Positions 5,515 to 11,573 of a stretch of 11,573 nt of DNA are shown one piece after another. Source of the stretch: an uncultured Desulfobacterium sp. (lineage in GTDB: Bacteria > Desulfobacterota > Desulfobacteria > Desulfobacterales > Desulfobacteraceae). The notes under the pieces were generated by a model. That model was not told the DNA's origin. It made no database searches and saw nothing but the letters and a program-made list of their open reading frames with translations. The first letter of the stretch is position 1. Each line of letters opens with the position of its first letter. The stretch is taken from contig CAKZLA010000010.1 in NCBI GenBank assembly GCA_937124525.1, positions 1 through 11,573 on the forward strand, in the 5' to 3' direction. Made by a program: the position numbers and the translations under genes.

Positions 5515-7431
5515 TCACGCACGCACCTCATAACGCATCACCATTTCCACGGGCTGGGGCTCTTCTGATTCTTCCTGGAGATAAACCATAATGTCCGCAC
5601 TGACAATACCCTTTTTGCAATATTTGGCCTGTTTTTTCAATTCTGCTATTATGTTACCAGCTTTTTCAATGGAGCAATGCCGGCAGGTCTGCCTGGGAAG
5701 CTCCAGCACTGCAACGGAAACGGTGATCAAATCAATTTTTTTAAGAAGACCGTCTCTGTCCTTGGCCACCATGAAACCCTTTTCCATGGTCCCCTTGTCA
5801 TAAAAACTTTCTGCATTTTTCTGAAATCGCCGGGCAAGTTGCGCCATCTCTGTCTCCACTTCAACACGATCCATATTTTTGATGCCCATGAAAAAATCGT
5901 CCCCCCCGACGTGTCCCACAAACCGCTTGTCTGAAAATTGGGATTTTCTTAAAAGGTCTGCAAACATCAGTATCAGTCGATCTCCACTCCTGAAGCCATA
6001 CTTATCATTAAAGGGTTTAAAATTATCAAAATCAAAATAGACCAAATGATAGGTGGATGAAAAATCCGACAGGCTTTTACTGAAGTATTCATGAATCATG
6101 GTGTTGCCGGGCAGTTTGGACAAAGGGTTCTGATTTCTGGCAAGGGTGAGATTCTTTTCGTTGATGATTTTCAACATGGCCTGGGTGCTCAAAATGCCGA
6201 TGTATTTCATATCCTCCACAATAATCAGCCCTTCATTATTATTATATTGAGTATAGGTTTCAATAAGTTTTTCAACGGAGGAATGAATATTTGCAATGGG
6301 AATTTTTTTGGTGAATTTTGAAATATCCTTTCCAAAGGAGGGATTTTCCAGCAACTGTCGGCCGAATTTGGAAAAGATATAATCATTGAATGCGGTTTCA
6401 CACACCACCCCCACGGGTTCTTCGTAACGGTTCACCACCGGGAAAAAGCCCCCATGACCTCCCTTTCTGAATTGGTCCATGATGGTTATGATATCACAAT
6501 CAGAGAACACAGGTTTAATGTAGCTGACCTCATTGGCAATGAGCGATCGATCTTTGAACGTCCCATTTCGTTTATCTTCCCTGGAGAGGGTTTCAATGCT
6601 GTCATACCGAATCTTCAATTCTTCCAGATCCAGCTGGGGACGCTGCACAAAATACCCCTGGATCATATCACATCCGATCTCCTTGCACTGGGAATACTCA
6701 TCCCTTGTTTCAACCCCTTCTGCCAGCACAAGGCTTCCCATGAAATGGGCAAAACTAACAATGGTGGAGACCACCAGACGCTTCTTTGGATCATTTCCCA
6801 TGTTCTGGATGAAAAACCGGTCAATTTTGATATAATCCGGCTCTGCATAATACAGGAGCTGAAGTCCTGAAAATCCAATACCGCAATCATCCACAGCTAT
6901 TTTATAGCCCTGCTGGCGATAGGCACTGAAGGTTTTGGGCACATCCATACCATCATGAAAGGGATGTTTTTCAGAAATCTCAAAACAGATATCATCATGG
7001 GAATATCCATATTCTTTTAATATATCCATGGTATTTCCCGGGGAATAATCCCTGGAATCAAACAACCGGTTATCCAGGTTATAAAATAATTTTATATGAC
7101 GATGCTGTTTAAATTGGGCAAACTTGATAATGGCTTTTTTGCGTAGGAAAAGATCCACCTGGTGAAGGAACCCGTCCTGGTAAGCGCAATCGAATACCTC
7201 TCCAATGGAATTAAAACCCGCCGCTTCCCAGCACCGCAACAATGCCTCAAAGCCAAAGGCATTTCCAGAATGAATATTAACAATGGGCTGAAATGCATAG
7301 TCCAGTTTTGACAATCTTGTTAACCATTTTTTATTGATACAATTTATCATTTCAAACCATTCCCTTCGACGCTGTAATACGTTTTTCATATTGGCATGTA
7401 TTAACGGGGTTAACTTCCATAACAAGATCAT
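5515..7431 (-). CDS. EAL-CBS-GGDEF c-di-GMP signalling protein
   Basis: The order is an EAL domain (~residues 45-280), a CBS-pair region (~300-425) and a GGDEF domain (~435-620). The EAL residues needed for c-di-GMP hydrolysis are all present: E62 in FEALLR, N118 in FYNLDN, E151 in FEISE, D181-D182 in VDDCGIGFSG, K202 in YIKID, E238 in AEGVE and Q258 in IQGYF. Phosphodiesterase activity is therefore likely. The GGDEF site reads VGGDDFF (509-513), with Asp replacing the metal-binding Glu, GFRSGD in place of GHxxGD and no RxxD inhibitory site. It may be weakly active or a GTP-sensing domain. CBS domains usually bind adenine nucleotides. There is no membrane segment or signal peptide. The start is uncertain: ATGs at 7431, 7389 and 7350 all have weak ribosome sites, and 7350 has the best (AAGGGA). 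A dispersed repeat copy lies 44 bp before the 7431 start. This EAL-CBS-GGDEF order is a known architecture. Confidence 0.92.
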   Translation of the reverse strand: MILLWKLTPLIHANMKNVLQRRREWFEMINCINKKWLTRLSKLDYAFQPIVNIHSGNAFGFEALLRCWEAAGFNSIGEVFDCAYQDGFLHQVDLFLRKKAIIKFAQFKQHRHIKLFYNLDNRLFDSRDYSPGNTMDILKEYGYSHDDICFEISEKHPFHDGMDVPKTFSAYRQQGYKIAVDDCGIGFSGLQLLYYAEPDYIKIDRFFIQNMGNDPKKRLVVSTIVSFAHFMGSLVLAEGVETRDEYSQCKEIGCDMIQGYFVQRPQLDLEELKIRYDSIETLSREDKRNGTFKDRSLIANEVSYIKPVFSDCDIITIMDQFRKGGHGGFFPVVNRYEEPVGVVCETAFNDYIFSKFGRQLLENPSFGKDISKFTKKIPIANIHSSVEKLIETYTQYNNNEGLIIVEDMKYIGILSTQAMLKIINEKNLTLARNQNPLSKLPGNTMIHEYFSKSLSDFSSTYHLVYFDFDNFKPFNDKYGFRSGDRLILMFADLLRKSQFSDKRFVGHVGGDDFFMGIKNMDRVEVETEMAQLARRFQKNAESFYDKGTMEKGFMVAKDRDGLLKKIDLITVSVAVLELPRQTCRHCSIEKAGNIIAELKKQAKYCKKGIVSADIMVYLQEESEEPQPVEMVMRYEVRA

Positions 7432-7474
7432 GGCGAATTCAAATGAAAAACGAATAAGAACCTTATTATTGTTT

Positions 7475-7531
7475 TTTTTTATATGAAAGAGTAGACATGC
7501 CTAACATTCTTTTGTGCTTCGTTGTGGGCAG
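7475..7531 (-). repeat. Dispersed repeat copy A, upstream of the EAL-CBS-GGDEF gene
   Basis: This 57-bp stretch matches 11499-11556 at about 51 of 58 aligned positions in the same orientation. Shared blocks are TTTTTTATATGAAAG, GTAG, CATGCCTAACA and TTCGTTGTGGGCAG. It includes TAGACATGCCTA, one base from a perfect palindrome. Just to the right, GGGCAG (7526-7531) can pair with CTGCCC (7552-7557). On the minus strand it sits 44 bp upstream of the EAL gene's first ATG and ends in a TATAAA-like AT run, so it could be a shared promoter/operator or part of a dispersed palindromic repeat family. Confidence 0.7.
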
Positions 7532-8094
7532 GCCCGGGCCCCCCATGCGGTCTGCCCGTGGCAGTTATATTAAGCTGCATTCATGAGAATATAATTAGTT
7601 TTATATTAGCTTCAGATAAGAGAGTGGCCACCCATTCAAGGTGTCTTCTTTGAAAATTAGGATAGTTCAGCCTGCCTCAGATACCCTTCTTTCCCCGCCG
7701 ATGCCCTGGTCCTTGTGGGATCATTCATAAAATTTAAAAAATATCCGTTTTTTTAAAAAGCATCCACATGGCCCTTTGAAAAAATTACGGCTAATACAAA
7801 AAAAATATATTTCTAATTTTTGTCTAATCCGGGTGGAATAGTATTCACACAAAGATTCAACTTTCGGAGTTAAAAAAATCGGGTGGACTCAGGCCTGAAT
7901 TATTGTATTTTTATTAAAATACCTGGCCCATACGCCAATGATCTAAGGCAGACTCCAGTGTACCAGGGTTATCTCGTCATGCCCAACCCTGCCTCTTCGG
8001 GCACCGGGTTTGTGACCGTATCCGCGATTTTTCAAATGAAGAGAAAGGTCAATTGTTCTATATTATGATAAAACTTTAAGGAAATTAAAAAAAC
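7532..8094 (+). other. Long 5' spacer of the lipoprotein gene with direct repeats and hairpins
   Basis: No supportable gene lies here. A 61-codon GTG frame (7883-8068) matches nothing I know. CGGGTGGA occurs at 7830-7837 and again at 7880-7887, exactly 50 bp apart, which puts the copies on about the same face of the helix. A weak sigma-70-like pair, TTGTCT and TATTCA with 16-bp spacing, surrounds the first copy. Downstream, GTATTTT-TATT-AAAATAC (7905-7922) is a perfect 7-bp hairpin. CAGGGTT...AACCCTG (~7962-7990) and TGCC...GGCA just after it could fold too. The leader matches no riboswitch consensus I could recall, including c-di-GMP-I, TPP and cobalamin types. AAGGA at 8078-8082 serves the start at 8095. 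Confidence 0.4.
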
Positions 8095-11000
8095 ATGAAA
8101 AAGCAAAGACACTGGATACTCATTGTAAGCCTGTTATTAACAGGCCTTTTCATCAGTAGCTGTAACGATTCAACAAACAACCACCACCTGATTGTGGTGG
8201 TGGATGGCAACGGTAGCGTCTCCTCTTCTCCTTTGGGAATTGACTGTGGTGATTCCTGTGAGACATCCTTTGAGCCCGATTCCACCATCACCCTGACGGC
8301 AGAGCCAGCAGAGGGGGCCTACTTCATTGGGTGGAATGGTGGCAATAACACCGGCGATTTTCAGATCACTCTCACCGAGTCAACAACCGTCACAGCCCAT
8401 TTTGCACCTGTTGATCCTGCCGACACCGTCTCCCTTAAAGAGATATCCACCTATGCCACAGGGATTTTTGATGAAAGTGCCGCCGAAATTTCGGCCTTTG
8501 ATCCAAAGACCCAACGTCTCTTTGTGGTCAATGCAAATTCCGGCCACATTGATGTTCTTGATGTGGGCCAGGGGCTCACCGCCAACACTGAAATTGATCT
8601 CTCCGCCCATGGTGCCGGGGCCAACAGTGTGGCCTTTAACAACGATGTTCTGGCGGTGGCTGTGGAGGCTCAAGACAAACAGAGTCCCGGCAAAGTGCTC
8701 TTTTTCAATGCAGAGGGAACCCTTTTAAACAGTGTTGACGTGGGGGCTTTGCCTGATATGGTAACCTTCACCCCGGATGGCACCAAGGTCCTGGTTGCCA
8801 ACGAAGGAGAACCCAATAATGATTACACCAATGATCCCAAAGGATCGGTGAGTGTCATTGATATTTCCGTAGGTATTGGCGCTGCCACCGTGACCACCGC
8901 AGATTTTACCGCCTTTAATGATGAAGCGGCAAATCTGATGGAGAAAGGTATTCGCATCTTCGGGCCCAATGCCAGCCTGGCCCAGGATATGGAACCGGAA
9001 TATATTGCAATTTCCCCCGACTCCACCATTGCATGGATCTCCTGCCAGGAAAACAACGCCATTGCTCAGCTTGACCTTGCAAGTGCCACCATCACAGCCA
9101 TTTTCCCCTTGGGCTTTAAAGATCACAGCCTTCCCGGCAACGGCATGGATGTAAGTAACAAGGATGATGGCATAAACATCTCCACCTGGCCGGTATTGGG
9201 TATGTATCAGCCAGATGCCATCGCATCCTTTAGTATTAACGGCACAGTCTACCTGATATCCGCCAACGAAGGGGACAGCCGGGATTACGATGCTTTTAGC
9301 GAAGAGGATCGGGTGGAAGACATTACCCTGGATGAAACCGCCTTCAGTGATGCTGCCACCCTACAGATGAAAGAAAATCTGGGGCGATTAAAAATAACAA
9401 CCACCCTTGGAGACACCGACAAAGACGGAGACTTTGATCAGCTCTATTCCTACGGTACCCGTTCCTTTTCCATCTGGCGGCCCACACCGGACGGCATGGA
9501 ACTTGTCTTTGACAGTGGGGACAATTTTGAGCAAATTATTGCGGCACAGATGCCGGAACTGTTCAATGCATCCAACGACGGCAATGAATTTGACGATCGC
9601 AGTGACGACAAAGGCCCGGAACCGGAAGGCGTCACCGTGGGTGTGATTCAGGGGCACACCTACGCCTTCATCGGCCTGGAACGGGTGGGTGGCATCATGG
9701 TGTATGATATCTCCGATCCCAAAGGCCCGCAATTTATTGAATATGTCAATAACCGTGATGTCAACGGAGATCCTGAATCCGGTACAGCGGGAGATCTGGG
9801 ACCTGAGGGCCTTTTGTTTATTCCCGCCGATAAAAGCCCCACCAGCACCCCCTTGCTTATGGTCACCAATGAGGTGAGTGGGAGCACCACCATGTATGAG
9901 ATCACCAAAGAAAAAAATGAAAATGTCTCTTTTGCCGTCTTCTCAGACCCCCATTATTATGATTCCGATCTGGGGGTAACCGGCAGTGCCTTTGAGACCT
10001 ACCTGGCCCAGGATCGCAAAATGATTGCCGAAAGCGAGGCCATACTTGCCGCCACAGTAAAAGCACTTGAAGGCAACAGCCGGCTCTCCTTTGTCATTGT
10101 CAGCGGGGATCTTACCAAGGACGGAGAACTGTTCAGCCATCAGGAATTTGCCGGGTATATGGCCCAACTTGAGCAAAGCGGAATCGAAGTCTTTGTGGTT
10201 CCCGGTAACCATGATATCAACAACCCCCATGCCAATTCATATGACGGAGACGTTTCCACCTCCGTGGACATGGTTACCCCCGATGAATTTGCCGAAATAT
10301 ATGCCGACTTTGGTTTTAACCAGGCGCTCCAGCGTGACCTCAACTCCTTAAGCTACATGGCAGAGCCGGTTGAGGGGATTTACCTGCTGGCCCTGGATTC
10401 CTGCAACTACGATGATAATATAGCAAACGGCACGCCTGAAACCGGCGGTAGTTTTTCCCAGGCTACTCTATCATGGATTGCCCAGATGCTGGAGATGGCA
10501 TCATCTCAGAATAAAAAGGTAATTGCGACCATGCATCATGGTCTCCTTGAACACTATTCCGGTCAATCCATTGATCAACTTGGAAAAGATTATGTGGTGG
10601 CAGATTATCAGACCGTTTCCCAGGCCCTTGCCGACGATGGGCTAAGCATGGTTTTCACGGGTCATTATCATGCCCAGGACATCGTATCAAGTTCGGATGG
10701 CAAACTGCTGGATGTGGAAACGGGCTCCCTTGTCACCTACCCCAGCCCCTATCGCATTGTGACCATGAAACCGGATAATTCAACGATGATCTCAAGCCGC
10801 TATATTAACGAGATTGACTATGACACAGGAGATCAAAGCTTTCCCGCTTATGCAAGGGACTATCTCCACGACGGACTTGTCACCATTGCAGATTCCATGC
10901 TGACCGCACCCGCAGATATGGGAGGATTTGGCCTGGACGAAGCAACTTCAAGCGTAGTCTCTCCCCAGGTGGCCCAGGCATATATGGCCCATTATGCCGG

Positions 11001-11151
11001 TGATGAACGAGCTGATTCAACCACCTCTGCAAGCATTGATTTCTACCTTGAAAGTGATGATCCCACCACCCAGTATCTGGGACAAATGCTGAATACACTC
11101 TGGACAGATCTTCTCCCCAGCGACAGCACTTATTTGACGGAACTGCCATAG
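8095..11151 (+). CDS. Lipoprotein with InlB-like repeat, choice-of-anchor I region and calcineurin-like metallophosphoesterase
   Basis: This 1018-residue protein begins with a lipoprotein signal peptide ending ...LFISSC, with C23 as the lipidated cysteine. Residue +2 is Asn, so outer-membrane or surface location is plausible. Residues ~32-103 form one divergent InlB-type repeat (GNGSVSSSPLGIDCGDSC with C51 and C55, then GWNGG and VTAHF). Residues ~112-605 match the choice-of-anchor I type propeller region, with VTFTPDG (223-229), VANEGEPN (234-241), SANEGDSRDYD (389-399) and GPEPEG (507-512). Residues ~612-940 form a metallophosphoesterase with the full metal set: SDPH (D618, H620), SGDLTKDG (D672), GNHD (705-707), MHHG (H814, H815) and GHYH (H857, H859). 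No 5'-nucleotidase C-terminal domain follows. It probably releases phosphate from an extracellular ester or nucleotide, with substrate unknown. It is a single-gene unit ending in a terminator. AAGGA lies 12 bases before the ATG. Confidence 0.92.
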   Translation: MKKQRHWILIVSLLLTGLFISSCNDSTNNHHLIVVVDGNGSVSSSPLGIDCGDSCETSFEPDSTITLTAEPAEGAYFIGWNGGNNTGDFQITLTESTTVTAHFAPVDPADTVSLKEISTYATGIFDESAAEISAFDPKTQRLFVVNANSGHIDVLDVGQGLTANTEIDLSAHGAGANSVAFNNDVLAVAVEAQDKQSPGKVLFFNAEGTLLNSVDVGALPDMVTFTPDGTKVLVANEGEPNNDYTNDPKGSVSVIDISVGIGAATVTTADFTAFNDEAANLMEKGIRIFGPNASLAQDMEPEYIAISPDSTIAWISCQENNAIAQLDLASATITAIFPLGFKDHSLPGNGMDVSNKDDGINISTWPVLGMYQPDAIASFSINGTVYLISANEGDSRDYDAFSEEDRVEDITLDETAFSDAATLQMKENLGRLKITTTLGDTDKDGDFDQLYSYGTRSFSIWRPTPDGMELVFDSGDNFEQIIAAQMPELFNASNDGNEFDDRSDDKGPEPEGVTVGVIQGHTYAFIGLERVGGIMVYDISDPKGPQFIEYVNNRDVNGDPESGTAGDLGPEGLLFIPADKSPTSTPLLMVTNEVSGSTTMYEITKEKNENVSFAVFSDPHYYDSDLGVTGSAFETYLAQDRKMIAESEAILAATVKALEGNSRLSFVIVSGDLTKDGELFSHQEFAGYMAQLEQSGIEVFVVPGNHDINNPHANSYDGDVSTSVDMVTPDEFAEIYADFGFNQALQRDLNSLSYMAEPVEGIYLLALDSCNYDDNIANGTPETGGSFSQATLSWIAQMLEMASSQNKKVIATMHHGLLEHYSGQSIDQLGKDYVVADYQTVSQALADDGLSMVFTGHYHAQDIVSSSDGKLLDVETGSLVTYPSPYRIVTMKPDNSTMISSRYINEIDYDTGDQSFPAYARDYLHDGLVTIADSMLTAPADMGGFGLDEATSSVVSPQVAQAYMAHYAGDERADSTTSASIDFYLESDDPTTQYLGQMLNTLWTDLLPSDSTYLTELP

Positions 11152-11203
11152 ATAATTTTGACATATTCGGTTTGAATAACATTTCCATCAACCAAATGAA
11201 CCC

Positions 11204-11249
11204 ATAGCATTTTGCCCTGGTAAGTCAGGGTAGAATGCTATTGTTATTA
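11204..11249 (+). terminator. Intrinsic terminator of the lipoprotein gene
   Basis: ATAGCATTTTGCCCTG (11204-11219) and CAGGGTAGAATGCTAT (11226-11241) form a 16-pair stem around the loop GTAAGT, followed by TGTTATTAT. Two of the pairs are G-U wobbles on the plus-strand RNA and would be mismatches on the minus strand, so the structure fits plus-strand transcription. It starts 53 bases after the stop codon. The T-run is interrupted, which lowers certainty slightly. Confidence 0.75.
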
Positions 11250-11339
11250 TAGTCACCGCCGCACACCAGGAATTATTTTGGAAGAAATTATTGTATGATC
11301 ATGATTTTGAGTTAAGGACCTACATAGCTGACGGTTGTT

Positions 11340-11492
11340 TCAGAAGTGCCAAAAATAACTCTGTTCCTCCTTCTGTTCAATATAATTCCGGATTACCAGA
11401 CAGGTTTCACCAACGACCGGAACCGGGAGGTAAAAATATATTGATACAAGAAAAACCATACAAAAAAGTGAATATTTATTGCTCATGGCCAT
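11340..11492 (-). CDS. Possible small exported peptide (hypothetical)
   Basis: The frame encodes about 50 residues with a signal-peptide-like start: MAMSNKYS, then a hydrophobic stretch LFCMVFLVSIYFYLPVPVV and a possible cleavage near VVG. A short polar mature part follows, ending SYFWHF. AAAGG lies a few bases before the ATG at 11492. A second ATG at 11486 is also possible, and the frame stays open up to 11540 inside the repeat. I recognise no family. Dispersed repeat copy B lies immediately upstream, as copy A does for the EAL gene. Because the ORF is short and AT-rich, it could be chance. Confidence 0.3.
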   Translation of the reverse strand: MAMSNKYSLFCMVFLVSIYFYLPVPVVGETCLVIRNYIEQKEEQSYFWHF

Positions 11493-11498
11493 GATGCC

Positions 11499-11556
11499 TT
11501 TTTTATATGAAAGTGTAGGCATGCCTAACATTTCTTTCATAATTCGTTGTGGGCAG
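11499..11556 (-). repeat. Dispersed repeat copy B with perfect palindromic core
   Basis: This is the second copy of the element at 7475-7531, in the same orientation, with the core TAGGCATGCCTA (11516-11527) now a perfect 12-bp palindrome. Outer arms TATGAAAG (11506-11513) and CTTTCATA (11534-11541) are also perfectly complementary, so a 36-base hairpin or dyad is possible. In copy A the outer left arm is conserved but the right one is not. GC-rich sequence follows to the window edge, so the copy may continue outside. Confidence 0.7.
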
Positions 11557-11573
11557 AACGGGCCGGGCTGTTA

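Noticed and set aside
7475..7600. Integron attC site suggested by GCCTAAC in the repeat copies
   Set aside because: GCCTAAC fits the left core consensus, but no matching GTTRRRY core was found at the expected right end and there is no integrase or cassette array.
7870..8060. Riboswitch upstream of the lipoprotein gene
   Set aside because: Several small hairpins exist, but no consensus of the c-di-GMP-I, TPP or cobalamin classes that I could recall is present.
7883..8068. 61-codon GTG frame in the lipoprotein leader
   Set aside because: No family and no ribosome site, and it overlaps hairpins, so a leader peptide is not supported.

Overview
The window most resembles an anaerobic, probably sulfate-reducing bacterium of the Desulfobacteraceae and relatives (Desulfobacterota). 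This is inferred from gene content: a HdrD/TmcB/HmcF-type two-cluster CCG protein with a small HesB/IscA-like protein, a double-cubane-cluster protein with its activating ATPase, an EAL-CBS-GGDEF signalling protein and a large surface lipoprotein. No rRNA, tRNA, CRISPR array or transposase gene was seen.

Layout. Positions 2-58 hold the last 18 codons of a plus-strand gene. It is followed by a spacer with a perfect 13-bp inverted repeat (67-79 / 192-204). From 5000 down to 377 every gene is on the minus strand. In transcription order these are a HdrD-like Fe-S protein (4988-3702) and a HesB/IscA-like protein (3685-3374), which look like a two-gene operon. Next comes a spacer rich in inverted repeats, then a RelE-like ORF with no visible antitoxin (3045-2527), a double-cubane-cluster protein (2437-1160) and its BadF/HgdC-type activator ATPase (1150-377). 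The last two are 9 bp apart. A spacer with a GC-rich patch and a hairpin (4989-5514) separates this block from the EAL-CBS-GGDEF gene (7431-5515), also on the minus strand. A 663-bp spacer follows. The plus-strand gene 8095-11151 encodes a 1018-residue lipoprotein joining an InlB-like repeat, a choice-of-anchor I type propeller region and a calcineurin-like phosphoesterase, and it ends in a strong stem-loop terminator. The right end holds a possible 50-residue exported peptide on the minus strand.

How the genes may work together. The activator ATPase is expected to push electrons, with ATP hydrolysis, onto the double-cubane protein, which would reduce a small substrate not yet known. The HdrD-like and HesB-like proteins could supply electrons or Fe-S clusters, but only proximity and shared strand support this. 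The EAL protein should degrade c-di-GMP under control of its CBS region.

Most unusual signals. A ~57-bp element occurs twice in the same orientation (7475-7531 and 11499-11556), each time just upstream of a minus-strand ORF and flanking the lipoprotein gene. It carries a TAGGCATGCCTA-type palindrome. The 3046-3373 spacer holds nested inverted repeats, including three copies of a TTACCCATT-like motif upstream of the RelE-like ORF.
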